A stretch of DNA of 64,000 nt from positions 1 through 64,000 of the forward strand of contig NZ_LMQN01000006.1 in the NCBI RefSeq assembly GCF_001425355.1. The letters run 5' to 3'. Position numbers and translations under genes: made by a program. This DNA comes from Chryseobacterium sp. Leaf405 (GTDB lineage Bacteria > Bacteroidota > Bacteroidia > Flavobacteriales > Weeksellaceae). Below, one piece after another: positions 1 to 9,463 of this stretch (position 1 is its first letter; every line of letters begins with the position of its first letter). The notes beneath the pieces were generated by a model that was given only the letters and a program-made list of their open reading frames with translations, did not search any database and was not told the origin of the DNA.

Positions 1-68
1 CGGCGGCTTTGCCGCCGCAGCCAAAAATTTATAAAATGAGCTCAAACAAATGCTGCGATCGGGGCTAG
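1..68. repeat. Stem-loop repeat fragment at left edge
   Basis: A perfect 7-bp stem (CGGCGGC, 3-nt loop, GCCGCCG) opens the window. About 33 nt later comes a tail ending GATCGGGGCTA. The repeat at 18044-18139 has the same plan, a GC-rich stem-loop followed by a tail ending in GGGCTA, so this is probably the end of a related dispersed element cut by the window edge. It lies just downstream of the DoxX-like gene. Confidence 0.45.
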
Positions 69-103
69 GATTCAGTCAGTTTTAGAACATTTCCTAAATG
101 GTA

Positions 104-484
104 TCAATCATCATCCGTTGATTTCAATGCCCAAGCAATCAAAGGAGCCTGCATAAAAAGTCTTGCAAATCTCTTATTATCGGTATTCAAACCAAAAGAA
201 TCTCTTCTGTTTTTATACTGAGCAATGTTTCCGGGAAGAACTGCGGCAAAAAATCCGGCAACGAATTTTCCCATCGTTTTTCTGTATTTTTTAGGAGTGG
301 CAATTACCGTTACTCCTAATGCGATTTCTGCGATACCCGAATAAACAACGGTATCATCTTTTTCCAAAGGAACCCATTCCGGAACCTGAGCCTGAAATTC
401 TTTTCTTGCAAAGGTAAGGTGACCAATTCCTGCAGTAATCAGAAATGCCCCTAAAGCAATTCTTGAAATGTCTTTCGTTTCCAT
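104..484 (-). CDS. DoxX-like small membrane protein
   Basis: A 126-aa protein with about three or four hydrophobic segments, resembling the DoxX/DoxD-like membrane family. The N-terminal hydrophobic stretch carries a GIGHL motif, and a second membrane segment follows the charged middle. The ATG at 484 (METKDIS...) is preferred. The reading frame stays open to 565, but the extra N-terminus is rich in aromatic residues and reaches into the gap that should hold the divergent promoter shared with scoA. DoxX-like proteins are small inner-membrane proteins, some linked to redox balance; no specific role can be assigned here. It stands alone on this strand. Confidence 0.75.
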   Translation of the reverse strand: METKDISRIALGAFLITAGIGHLTFARKEFQAQVPEWVPLEKDDTVVYSGIAEIALGVTVIATPKKYRKTMGKFVAGFFAAVLPGNIAQYKNRRDSFGLNTDNKRFARLFMQAPLIAWALKSTDDD

Positions 485-618
485 AATATTAAATACTTTT
501 GATTGTGATGTTTTATAATTTAACCAAAATTCAGACCATATAAAATTCAAATATTTCCAAAACACGATAGATATGAGAAAAATTATTAAATTTAAGCCAA
601 CAGAAAATCTAATATTTC

Positions 619-1320
619 ATGATAGATAAAAGAGTAAAAAATGCAAAGGAAGCCATCGAAGGAATTGAAGATGGAATGACGTTGATGTTGGGCGGATTTG
701 GTCTTTGCGGAATTCCTGAAAACTCAATTAATGCTTTGGTAGATAGCGATGTGAAAGACTTAACTTGTATTTCAAACAACGCCGGAGTAGATGATTTCGG
801 ATTGGGATTATTGCTTCAAAAAAGACAAATCAAAAAAATGATTTCGTCTTACGTAGGAGAAAATGCAGAGTTTGAAAGACAGATGCTTTCCGGAGAATTG
901 GAAGTTGAGCTGACTCCGCAGGGAACTTTGGCAGAAAAATGTAGAGCAGCACAGGCGGGAATTCCTGCTTTTTACACGCCTGCAGGTTTCGGAACTGAAG
1001 TGGCGGAAGGTAAGGAAGTAAAAGATTTCAAAGGAAAACCTCATATTTTGGAGCACGCTTACGAAGCAGATTATGCTATTGTAAAAGCCTGGAAAGGTGA
1101 TCATGCAGGAAATCTGATTTTCAAAGGTTCGGCAAGAAACTTTAATCATCCGATGGCTGGAGCTGGGAAAATTACCATTGCTGAGGTGGAAGAATTGGTT
1201 GAACCGGGAGAATTAGATCCAAATCAGATTCACATTCCGGGAATTATGATCCAAAGAATTTTTCAGGGTTCAACATTTGAAAAAAGAATCGAGCAGAGAA
1301 CGGTTAGAAAAAAAGATTAA
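619..1320 (+). CDS. scoA: 3-oxoacid CoA-transferase subunit A
   Basis: This 233-aa protein matches the alpha subunit of succinyl-CoA:3-ketoacid CoA-transferase. It carries the CoA-binding [11 protein letters not shown] segment near residue 26 and a conserved FGTEVAEGK region, and its length is typical. With subunit B it moves CoA between succinate and acetoacetate, for ketone-body or leucine catabolism in the cytoplasm. The B subunit is not the next gene. It lies at 3386-4039, beyond an ABC exporter on the other strand, whereas scoA and scoB are usually adjacent. A strong terminator follows the stop. Confidence 0.93.
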   Translation: MIDKRVKNAKEAIEGIEDGMTLMLGGFGLCGIPENSINALVDSDVKDLTCISNNAGVDDFGLGLLLQKRQIKKMISSYVGENAEFERQMLSGELEVELTPQGTLAEKCRAAQAGIPAFYTPAGFGTEVAEGKEVKDFKGKPHILEHAYEADYAIVKAWKGDHAGNLIFKGSARNFNHPMAGAGKITIAEVEELVEPGELDPNQIHIPGIMIQRIFQGSTFEKRIEQRTVRKKD

Positions 1321-1340
1321 TTTTTTGATCAGTTTCTTAA

Positions 1341-1380
1341 AAAATAATACCCCGAATTTAATTTTCGGGGTATTATTTTT
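1341..1380. terminator. Bidirectional terminator between scoA and ABC exporter
   Basis: A near-perfect hairpin with arms built on AATACCCCGAA and TTCGGGGTATT has an A-run before it and a T-run after it, so it can end transcription from both sides. It lies between the convergent scoA and exporter genes. Confidence 0.9.
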
Positions 1381-1390
1381 ATCAATTGTT

Positions 1391-1428
1391 GTCATTCTCA
1401 GCGAAACAACGCCAAATTAGGAAATCTT
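1391..1428. repeat. Degenerate GTCATTC-type repeat arm
   Basis: A stretch beginning GTCATTCTCAGCG and ending GGAAATCTT resembles the arms of other GTCATT-type sequences in this window (18163-18314, 32763-32821, 51358-51384). It lies in the gap between convergent scoA and the ABC exporter. The match is weak and only one arm is seen. Confidence 0.3.
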
Positions 1429-1470
1429 TACTGATGTGAAAATTCACTCATTTATCTTCTAATTTCTATT

Positions 1471-3264
1471 TTAGACTAAAGTTTTTCGTTCCCCAATCTG
1501 CTGTCTCCACATCGCATAATACAAACCTTTTTCCTCAATAAGATTGAGATGCGAACCAGTTTCTATGATTTGTCCGCGTTCCAACACATAAATTCTGTCT
1601 GCATGCATAATCGTACTTAATCGGTGTGCAATAAGAACTGTTATTTGTTCTTTTTCTTTAGAGATTTCTTTGATAGTTGTTGTAATTTCTTCTTCCGTAA
1701 TACTGTCTAACGCAGAAGTTGCCTCATCAAAAATCAATAAATGTGGTTTTCTCAATAAAGCTCTGGCAATAGCAATTCTTTGTTTTTCACCACCGCTCAA
1801 TTTCAGTCCGCCTTCGCCGATTACGGTTTCAATTCCGTTTTCTGCACGTTCCAAAAGAGGCAGACAACTGGATTTTTTTAAGGCTAATTGCAACTCATCT
1901 TCCGTTGCAGATGGGTTTACAAACAAGAGATTTTCTTTTATGGTTCCCGCAAAAAGTTGGGTATCCTGTGTTACAAATCCGATCTGATTTCTCAATTCAT
2001 CAAAATCAAACTCTTTTCCGTTGACATTATTATAAAGAATGGCTCCGTCCTGTGGCCTGTATAAACCGACAAGCAGTTTTACCAATGTACTTTTTCCTGA
2101 ACCACTTGGTCCGACAAATGCTATTGTTTCGCCGTTTTTTACATCAAATGAAATAGAATTGATCGCTTTATAATGAGCACTCTGATGTTGAAAAGAAACT
2201 TTTTGAAATTTTAAATCCTCAATCGCACCGATCTTTTTAGGTGTCAAAGGTTTTGGCTCCACTTCTTTTTTCATCACACGGTCAAAATTCTGAAGCGATG
2301 CCTCGGCTTCACGGTAAGAAATAATAATATTCCCGATTTCCTGCATAGGTCCGAAAATAAAGAATCCGTAAAACATCAATGATAAATATTGTCCCGGAGT
2401 AACGATATTTTTAAAAATCAACAATAATAAAGTAAACGTGATTACTTGCTGTAGAAAATTAACCAAAGTTCCCTGTACAAAGCTCAAAGAACGGATACTT
2501 TTAACTTTTCGTAGTTCCAGATTCAGGATTTTGTAGGTGTTGTTGTTCAGACGTTCCACTTCCTGATTGGTTAATCCCAAACTTTTTACGATCTCGATAT
2601 TTCTAAGGCTTTCCGTGGTACTTCCAGCCAAATTGGTGGTTTCTGTTACAATGCTTTTCTGAATATTTTTTATTCTTTTGCTTAATAAATTGGTCACTAC
2701 TGCAATAAAAATAATTCCAACTACATACACCGGCATAATCGTCCAGTGCAAACGGATTGCATATACCGAAACGAAGATAATACTCACCAAAATTCCGAAA
2801 AATACATTGATAAAATTATTGATAAACTTCACCGAATCTTCACGTACTTTAGTTAAAATCGAGAGCGTTTCGCCACTTCTCTGATCTTCAAATTCCTGAA
2901 AAGGCAATCTCATAGAATGCTGAAGACCATCCGTGAAAATTTTTGCCCCAAATTTTTGAATAATCACACTCACCACATAATCCTGAAATGCTTTGGCGAT
3001 TCGGCTGATCATCGCTGTTCCGATCAATAAGCCTAAAAAGTAGAAAACTCCATGATAGATGTCAGTTCCATACAGATATTCATTCATGCTTCTGGGAAGT
3101 AGTTTTTCTTTGTCGAAAAAATTAGGATGAGTAACTAATTTGTCTAAAATATTCCCCGTAATTGCCGGAGCAAATAGAGAAAACACCTGATTTATAGAAG
3201 CTAATAGAAGAGAAATAAAAATCAGCCACTTATAAGGTTTTAAATAATTTAATAAGATTTTCAT
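1471..3264 (-). CDS. ABC exporter, fused membrane and ATPase domains
   Basis: A 597-aa half-transporter. An N-terminal six-helix transmembrane domain covers roughly residues 15-320. The ATPase follows, with Walker A (GPSGSGKST, about residue 385), signature LSGGEKQR (about 489), Walker B (LLIFDEATSALD, about 510) and the H-loop AHRLST (about 545). This layout is that of the MsbA/multidrug exporter family, which works as a dimer to export lipids or drugs; the substrate cannot be told from sequence. The gene sits between scoA and scoB in reverse orientation and ends just past the scoA terminator. Confidence 0.9.
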   Translation of the reverse strand: MKILLNYLKPYKWLIFISLLLASINQVFSLFAPAITGNILDKLVTHPNFFDKEKLLPRSMNEYLYGTDIYHGVFYFLGLLIGTAMISRIAKAFQDYVVSVIIQKFGAKIFTDGLQHSMRLPFQEFEDQRSGETLSILTKVREDSVKFINNFINVFFGILVSIIFVSVYAIRLHWTIMPVYVVGIIFIAVVTNLLSKRIKNIQKSIVTETTNLAGSTTESLRNIEIVKSLGLTNQEVERLNNNTYKILNLELRKVKSIRSLSFVQGTLVNFLQQVITFTLLLLIFKNIVTPGQYLSLMFYGFFIFGPMQEIGNIIISYREAEASLQNFDRVMKKEVEPKPLTPKKIGAIEDLKFQKVSFQHQSAHYKAINSISFDVKNGETIAFVGPSGSGKSTLVKLLVGLYRPQDGAILYNNVNGKEFDFDELRNQIGFVTQDTQLFAGTIKENLLFVNPSATEDELQLALKKSSCLPLLERAENGIETVIGEGGLKLSGGEKQRIAIARALLRKPHLLIFDEATSALDSITEEEITTTIKEISKEKEQITVLIAHRLSTIMHADRIYVLERGQIIETGSHLNLIEEKGLYYAMWRQQIGERKTLV

Positions 3265-3385
3265 TAATAAAATTAAAAGTCTACAAATTTACAACAATTT
3301 AAGACGTAAAATTTATCTTATGATAAGAAAGAAACTATTTCGTAATTCTGAAAAAATGGCTAATTTGGCGGGATAAGATTATGCT

Positions 3386-4039
3386 ATGCTAACGAAAGAA
3401 CAAATTGCGCAAAGAATTTCCAGAGAAGTAAAAGACGGGTATTATGTAAATTTAGGAATCGGGATTCCGACATTGGTTGCCAACTACGTTCCGGACAATC
3501 TTTCTGTTGAATTTCAGAGTGAAAACGGAGTGTTGGGAATGGGTCCGTTTCCTTTCGAAGGGGAAGAAGATGCAGACATCATCAATGCCGGAAAACAAAC
3601 GATTACGATTTTGGACGGAGGTTCATTCTTCGATTCTGCTTTCAGTTTCGGAATGATCAGAAGCCAAAAAGTAGATTTAACTATCCTTGGAGCGATGGAG
3701 GTTTCGGAAAATGGAGACATTGCCAACTGGAAAATCCCCGGAAAAATGGTGAAAGGAATGGGTGGTGCAATGGATTTGGTGGCTTCGGCAGAAAATATTA
3801 TCGTTGCAATGATGCACGTTAACAAAGCTGGAGAGAGCAAAATTCTTAAAAAATGTACACTTCCTCTGACTGGAATCAACTGTGTGAAAAAAGTGGTGAC
3901 TGAACTGGCCGTTTTAGACGTTACTCCTAATGGTTTCAAACTTGTTGAAAGAGCGCCGGGAGTTTCGGTAGAACATATCATACAATCTACAGAAGCTGAT
4001 TTGATCATCGAAGGTGAAATTCCTGAAATGCAGTTTTAA
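3386..4039 (+). CDS. scoB: 3-oxoacid CoA-transferase subunit B
   Basis: A 217-aa beta subunit of succinyl-CoA:3-ketoacid CoA-transferase. The SENGVLGMGP motif near residue 50 contains the glutamate that forms the covalent CoA thioester in this family, and a GMGGAMDL segment follows. It must pair with ScoA (619-1320) to work. The ATG at 3386 is used; another ATG five bases upstream runs straight into a stop. The two subunits are separated by 2.1 kb holding an opposite-strand gene, so they must be transcribed separately. A strong terminator shared with susD follows. Confidence 0.93.
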   Translation: MLTKEQIAQRISREVKDGYYVNLGIGIPTLVANYVPDNLSVEFQSENGVLGMGPFPFEGEEDADIINAGKQTITILDGGSFFDSAFSFGMIRSQKVDLTILGAMEVSENGDIANWKIPGKMVKGMGGAMDLVASAENIIVAMMHVNKAGESKILKKCTLPLTGINCVKKVVTELAVLDVTPNGFKLVERAPGVSVEHIIQSTEADLIIEGEIPEMQF

Positions 4040-4045
4040 TAAAAT

Positions 4046-4083
4046 AAAAAAATCCGTCTTACTAGTGTGAGACGGATTTTTTT
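4046..4083. terminator. Bidirectional terminator, scoB / susD
   Basis: Arms AAATCCGTCT and AGACGGATTT enclose a 10-nt loop, with an A-run on one side and a T-run on the other. It ends scoB on the plus strand and the SusC/SusD operon on the minus strand. Confidence 0.92.
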
Positions 4084-4098
4084 ATATAAATTTTACTT

Positions 4099-5745
4099 TT
4101 AGTAAGCTGGATTTTGCGGGAAATTCTTGTTTTGATTTAAATCCAATACCGTTTGAGGAATTGGTCTTAAAATTTTCTGAACTCCATTATTTCCATTAAA
4201 ATTTGATGCACTGGTAATTTTATAATTATACTGAACAGCCCTTGAAACAAGAGTTCCGGTACGTTTCAGATCAAACCATCGGTTGTATTCTCCCAACATT
4301 TCTCTGCCACGTTCATCTAAAATATAATTAATATTGAATTCTGCCGGTGTCGCATCTGCAACTCCTGCTCTTGCTCTTACTACATTTAATCTTGCCAATC
4401 CTGTTGCTGCATTTCCTGATTTTAAATAAGCTTCTGCTGCAATAAGATATGTGTCTGCCAATCTGGAAACAATAATATCTCTGGTGCTTACAGGACCTGT
4501 ACTTGATGGAGTAGTGGTTGCCGGATCATCAAATTTTTTAACCGGAATAGTCTGATAATCTAAATTTTTAACCAAAGTGTAAGCAGCATCGTATGTTCCT
4601 TTATCATGATAAATAAAGCCTGTAGCCAGTTTTGGAGCATTTGCAGTCATCCACGTTGCTTTGTCTGTAGCGGTATACCACATAGGCTCATAAAAATGTT
4701 TAATTTTAAGAGTTGACTTGTCTGCTACCCTGAAATAATCGTAATATCTTTCGTATACAACATTCATAAAAGTAGATTCCCATCGTAAATCTCCCTGTTT
4801 GAATAAATTTAAAGCATAGGTTGTCGGGCAAAGATTATAACTTCTAAGTGGAGCATTTCCATTGGTTTCTGCCCCTCCCAAATAAGAACTGAAGTAATAA
4901 AACTGTTTATTTCCTAAGGTCGTCGGTGATGCTGATGTTGAATTAAAATTATATTGCACAGAGAAAATTGTTTCTGCATTGAGATCTTTATCAGGATGAA
5001 ACAAATCAGCCGGAGCAATTGTTAAGCCCTGACCTGCAATGGCAGCATCGGCATAAGTTGCCGCCGTAGCAAAGTCTGTAGAAGAACCGAAACTTTCATA
5101 TCCTCTAGTAAGATATACTTTAGCCAAAAGATCATTTACTGCTTTTTTATTTACTCTTCCACTGGTAGCATAGGCTGTAGTTCCAACTGCTGCAAGTGAT
5201 GCTTCCAAGTCTTTAATAATATAAGTATAAACGTCCTGTGCCGAATTTCTGTCAAACTGTAAAACGGGCGTCGTAAAATTTTCTTCTACAATAGGTACTC
5301 CGCCATAGGTCTGTACTAATAAGAAATAAGCATTGGCTCTCAAAAACCTTGCTTCTCCAATCCAAACAGGAACATTTGCATTAGATTCTGTAATAGCTGA
5401 ATAATAAACGGTCTTATTAACAGATTGTATCAGTTGATAGCATGCCATATACAATTGATCTACCCCTTCCGAAGCTGGAATAAGCTGCGTATATTGGCTG
5501 AGACCAGCTGGTTCAGGACTTCTCCCTTCAGCATACATATCAGTTCCTGCTACAAAAAGCCACGGGTCTCCTCCATAAATACCTTTTAGCCAAGCATAAT
5601 TAGTATTCACAAGCAACTGAAAACCGGTTGCTGTTTTATAAGCTTCGTCCGCAGGTACATATGATAAACTTTCTTCTTCTATAAAATCGCCACACGAATT
5701 AAAAAGCGAAGCAGCAAATAGTAATGTTAATATTATTTTTTTCAT
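4099..5745 (-). CDS. SusD/RagB-like outer-membrane lipoprotein
   Basis: A 548-aa SusD-family glycan- or nutrient-binding lipoprotein. The signal peptide ends in a cysteine at residue 18 (LFNSC), followed by an acidic stretch typical of surface export in Bacteroidota. The central part has the TPR-rich SusD pattern (ARFLRANAYF near 140), and the C-terminus has the usual EMLGEYNRWFDLKRTG signature. It would lie on top of the partner SusC channel, ten bases upstream in the same operon, and capture the ligand. The ligand is not known. No sigma/anti-sigma pair or hydrolase is in the same operon, but N-glycan enzymes lie 1.5 kb away on the other side. Confidence 0.93.
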   Translation of the reverse strand: MKKIILTLLFAASLFNSCGDFIEEESLSYVPADEAYKTATGFQLLVNTNYAWLKGIYGGDPWLFVAGTDMYAEGRSPEPAGLSQYTQLIPASEGVDQLYMACYQLIQSVNKTVYYSAITESNANVPVWIGEARFLRANAYFLLVQTYGGVPIVEENFTTPVLQFDRNSAQDVYTYIIKDLEASLAAVGTTAYATSGRVNKKAVNDLLAKVYLTRGYESFGSSTDFATAATYADAAIAGQGLTIAPADLFHPDKDLNAETIFSVQYNFNSTSASPTTLGNKQFYYFSSYLGGAETNGNAPLRSYNLCPTTYALNLFKQGDLRWESTFMNVVYERYYDYFRVADKSTLKIKHFYEPMWYTATDKATWMTANAPKLATGFIYHDKGTYDAAYTLVKNLDYQTIPVKKFDDPATTTPSSTGPVSTRDIIVSRLADTYLIAAEAYLKSGNAATGLARLNVVRARAGVADATPAEFNINYILDERGREMLGEYNRWFDLKRTGTLVSRAVQYNYKITSASNFNGNNGVQKILRPIPQTVLDLNQNKNFPQNPAY

Positions 5746-5755
5746 GATTATTTAA

Positions 5756-8700
5756 TTAAAATTTAGCACTTAATCCCAATTGTGTAGTTACCGCTGCAGG
5801 TCTGTTTATTCCCATATTAGCCGCTGCCCATTCCGGATCATATCCATCAAATTTTGTAAATACAAACGGATCGAGTACGTTTACGTAAATTCTTAAATTG
5901 CTTATTTTGATTTTTTGAAGGAAGTCAGGGGAGAAGGTATATCCTAAAGAGATATTTTTCACTTTGGTAAATGAGATATCTCTGTAATAGCCAAATCCTG
6001 TTGACCAGAATGCTCCCGCTCCGGTGGCTACAGGTCCGGGTCTTGGATTGGTATTATTTGCATTTGCAGCTAGTCCAGCACTGTTGGTCGGCACAAAATA
6101 TTCCATTGCCATTTTCTGGCGCCCTCTGTCAGATACATCAGCGAAATTTTGATGGAAAGTACTTAAAACTGTTTGTCCCTGACTGGTAATTATCGAAAAA
6201 TTAAAATCAAATTTACCTATAGTAAGTCTTGAATAAAAACTTCCCTGCCATTTCGGTACAGAACTTCCAATTACCGTTCTGTCGTTAGCATCAAATTTAC
6301 CATCTCCGTTGATGTCTTTTGGTCTTGCCTGCCCCGGAGCCATTCCATAAGCTGCTGCCTGGGTAGCTTCGCTTTCCTGCCAAACTCCGTCATAGACATA
6401 ATTAAAATTAGGATTCAGACTAGATTCCAAAATAAGTAGATTTCCTTTGTCACTTACCTGATCCTGATTGTAAATAGATTCAAGTTTGTTTACATTTTTA
6501 GTGAAGGTGAAAGTGGTCTCCCAATTGATAAGATTACTTTTTATATTTTTTGTAACTAATAAAACCTCAACTCCTTTGTTACTTACGGAACCAACGTTTC
6601 CATAGGTATACTTTAGACCCATTTCTGCAGGTAACTGCTGCCTGTAGATCAGATTTTCTGAAAGACGATCATACACATCTACACTACCTGTGATTCTATT
6701 TCTTAGAAAACCAAAATCCAATCCAAAGTTAAGTTCTCGTGTTTTTTCCCAGGTAAGAAATTGATTGGCAAAAACTGAAGATTGTAGCCCCGGAACTAAC
6801 GCATTACCGTTGGCATAAAAAGTTTGTTGATCTAATAATGCCAATGATTGGTAAGGTGCTACATTGTCATTTCCTGTATACCCGATACTTGCTCTCAGTT
6901 TTAAGTCTGAAATCGTTTTTACATTTTCAAGGAAAGATTCTTTATTGATTTTCCATCCTAATGCTAAAGAAGGAAATGCTGTCCATTTATTCTCTTCGGA
7001 AAGTACGGAAGAACCGTCCCATCTGGTAGATGCTGTCAATAAATACTTGTCTTTAAATCCATAATTTAATCTTACTGCATAAGAGTTCAAAGTTCTTTTC
7101 ATGTAAGGAGTTGCCTGAAGCTGATAGCTGCTCTGAAGACCGAATCCTAAGTTATAGAACCCCATATCAAAAGGCTGTCCGTTTGAATACCCGTAAGATG
7201 ATTCATCTTCATTGGAATACAAACTTTGAAGCAATAGTAGGCTTACATCATGCACATCATTAAAAGTATGCTTTAAATCAATTTGGTTGTCCCAAGTATA
7301 ATTGAAATTTTCGGTTTTACTTACCGATGCAGAATTTTTGTTGATTAAAGCAATCCCGACATTGGTCTGAGCTGTATTAGATATTCCTAGGTTACTATTA
7401 GAAAATCCTACTGAAAAAGTAGTTTTAAAAGACAACCATTTTTTTGGCTGATATTGGAAAAATAAATTTCCTAAAGTTTGCCAGATTCTTTCATTTTGTC
7501 TTGAATTAGCAATCTCCAGTAATGGATTTATCGTACTTGTTTTATTAATTGCCCATGATCCGTCAGGGTAGGTAAGTTTCCCTGGCAGTAAAAAAAGTTG
7601 CCCCTGAATATCATTTCCATTGGAATCGATTGCATAAGGCGAAATAAGCGGACTGAAGCTAAACGCAGATCTCATTGCCGAATCACTTCCGTATTCTGTT
7701 ACGGTTCTTGCTACCGTAATATTGGCACCTGTACTAAATTTAGAATTTATTTTATGATTGATACCAAGTTTGAACGTATATTTATCATTAGAATCATTAG
7801 CAATGATACCTTCATTTCCCTGAATACCAAAGGATAAATTATATCCAAACCCACCGTCTGATCTTCCAGAAATATTCACGTAATGATTTTGCATCGTTCC
7901 GGGTTGTAATACCGCATCATACCAATCAAAATTGTATCCGTTATTAGCTCTCTGTACTAGTAGAGGGCTCTGATTTCCTGCTAAAGTTGCAAGCTGTGCT
8001 GGTGTTTGGTTATTTGGTGTTGCATTCAGATATGCAGCTTGATGAAAATTCCACCATTCTGCTCCCGTCATCATCTTTGGTAAACGGGTTGCTGTTCTAA
8101 CTCCATAAGAAGTTTCCAATGAAACATTGATTCCGGCTTTGGCTGTTGCTCCGTTTTTTGTGGTGACCAAAACAACACCGCTGGCCCCTCTGGAACCATA
8201 AATTGCTGCTGAAGATGCATCTTTCAACACATCCATTCTGGCAATATCCTGAGGATTTAGAAAGTCGATATTGTCTGTAGGAACACCATCTACAACATAC
8301 AGAGGATTTCCGGATGAGATAAGTGAATTGTTACCACGAATCGTCATTTTAAAACCATCACCGACTCTTCCTGAATTTGAAGTGATATTCACCCCGGCCA
8401 TACTTCCCTGAATTGCCTCAAGTGGGCTTGTCGTGTTCCTTTCTACAATTTTATCCGAGCTTAATGTATTAACAGAACCAGTTAGATCTGATTTTTTCAC
8501 ACTTCCGTAACCTACCAAAACAACCTGTTCAATAGCTTTTGTCCTCTCTTCCTTCAGCGGAATTGTGATAAATGAACGATTATCCACTGCAATGATTTGC
8601 GACTGGAAACCATCATTCTCAACAGAAAGTGAGGATTGATCTTTTAAGAGTTTAATAATGAAATTACCCTTGTCATCGGTTGTAACGGAATTTTCTGTAC

Positions 8701-8869
8701 CTTCTTCCTTTACCGTTACGTTAGGAACAGGAGCCTGTTTGTCGTTTGTAATCTTCCCGCTTACCTCCTTACCCTGCTGCGCAAAAACTACTGCAGAGGA
8801 AAACAGAAACAAAACAGCAAGCTTTTGACGAACCCGAAAGCCAGATTCTGCTATTTTTTCAAATGACAT
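5756..8869 (-). CDS. SusC/RagA TonB-dependent outer-membrane transporter
   Basis: About 1037 aa. A signal peptide ends near FAQQ, then comes a carboxypeptidase-regulatory-like beta-sandwich (about 35-110), the SusC-type junction VVLVGYGSVKKSDLTGSV, the plug domain with the GASGVVLVTTK motif, and a long beta-barrel. It imports large ligands, usually oligosaccharides or peptides, across the outer membrane using TonB energy together with the SusD gene downstream. The frame is open to a TTG at 8908, but the ATG at 8869 gives a normal signal peptide and is preferred. A 590-bp, extremely AT-rich gap precedes it. Confidence 0.93.
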   Translation of the reverse strand: MSFEKIAESGFRVRQKLAVLFLFSSAVVFAQQGKEVSGKITNDKQAPVPNVTVKEEGTENSVTTDDKGNFIIKLLKDQSSLSVENDGFQSQIIAVDNRSFITIPLKEERTKAIEQVVLVGYGSVKKSDLTGSVNTLSSDKIVERNTTSPLEAIQGSMAGVNITSNSGRVGDGFKMTIRGNNSLISSGNPLYVVDGVPTDNIDFLNPQDIARMDVLKDASSAAIYGSRGASGVVLVTTKNGATAKAGINVSLETSYGVRTATRLPKMMTGAEWWNFHQAAYLNATPNNQTPAQLATLAGNQSPLLVQRANNGYNFDWYDAVLQPGTMQNHYVNISGRSDGGFGYNLSFGIQGNEGIIANDSNDKYTFKLGINHKINSKFSTGANITVARTVTEYGSDSAMRSAFSFSPLISPYAIDSNGNDIQGQLFLLPGKLTYPDGSWAINKTSTINPLLEIANSRQNERIWQTLGNLFFQYQPKKWLSFKTTFSVGFSNSNLGISNTAQTNVGIALINKNSASVSKTENFNYTWDNQIDLKHTFNDVHDVSLLLLQSLYSNEDESSYGYSNGQPFDMGFYNLGFGLQSSYQLQATPYMKRTLNSYAVRLNYGFKDKYLLTASTRWDGSSVLSEENKWTAFPSLALGWKINKESFLENVKTISDLKLRASIGYTGNDNVAPYQSLALLDQQTFYANGNALVPGLQSSVFANQFLTWEKTRELNFGLDFGFLRNRITGSVDVYDRLSENLIYRQQLPAEMGLKYTYGNVGSVSNKGVEVLLVTKNIKSNLINWETTFTFTKNVNKLESIYNQDQVSDKGNLLILESSLNPNFNYVYDGVWQESEATQAAAYGMAPGQARPKDINGDGKFDANDRTVIGSSVPKWQGSFYSRLTIGKFDFNFSIITSQGQTVLSTFHQNFADVSDRGRQKMAMEYFVPTNSAGLAANANNTNPRPGPVATGAGAFWSTGFGYYRDISFTKVKNISLGYTFSPDFLQKIKISNLRIYVNVLDPFVFTKFDGYDPEWAAANMGINRPAAVTTQLGLSAKF

Positions 8870-9360
8870 AATTTTAGTTTTTTGATGATTTAAATTTTTG
8901 CTTTTCAATAAAAAATCTGAGGTAGCTACTTCTCAAATATTTAATGAAAAAAATTAATTAAAAAATTCTATGTAATCGATTGCGCATTCCGATAATTTTA
9001 TTTGTTTTCTATATTAACCTTTTTTTAATAAAATTTTTATTTTTTTTAATATAATGTTAATTTTTAAATTTAAATATTTGAATATCAGTTTTTTAAATTT
9101 TATTTAGAGTCAATACGAAACATGATTTTTGTCATATTTTAATGTTTTTATAGCTGGTTTATTTCCCCAAAAAATATGAGTACTGTAAATTTTCCTAGGT
9201 CTGTGAAAAAAAATAGTAAAAAAAATAGGTGAAAATGACGAAATAATATAATTCCTAAATCTGCTTCAAAAAAATTAGAGTTATTCTTAAAATAATGATA
9301 ATAAATTTGAAAAAGTATTTGGAATTTTATGGTTAAATGTAAAAAGTGAAATTGATCAAT
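8870..9360. other. AT-rich gap upstream of susC, no gene seen
   Basis: About 490 bp of very AT-rich, low-complexity DNA with long T and A runs. The only open frame (9148-9372, minus) encodes a low-complexity string dominated by Phe, Leu and Ile and does not look like a real protein. The susC promoter should lie at its left end, but I could not find a convincing TAnnTTTG element there. Confidence 0.6.
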
Positions 9361-9397
9361 AAAAAAATCCACCTCACAAATAGTAAGATGGATTCTT
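9361..9397 (-). terminator. Terminator of the DUF4197 gene
   Basis: Read on the minus strand, AATCCATCT and AGGTGGATT pair with one G-U wobble and are followed by a run of seven T. The mismatch makes the hairpin weaker on the plus strand, which supports a minus-strand terminator. Confidence 0.8.
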
Positions 9398-9463
9398 TAT
9401 GTAAAAAATATTTATCGTTAACTAAGTTTTAAGTTGTAAAGTTTTGTTTCAGTATACAAAAAA

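Noticed and set aside
82..102. Iron-box-like TTTAGAACATTTCCTAAAT at the DoxX gene end
   Set aside because: It has an extra base in the right half, lies at a gene's 3' end and has no promoter element nearby.
3514..4008. 164-codon open frame antisense to scoB, and similar long antisense frames elsewhere
   Set aside because: They are shadows of well-identified genes, with no recognisable domains.
9148..9372. Open frame of 74 codons on the minus strand upstream of susC
   Set aside because: The product is a low-complexity Phe/Leu/Ile string in very AT-rich DNA, with no domain and overlapping the terminator of the DUF4197 gene.
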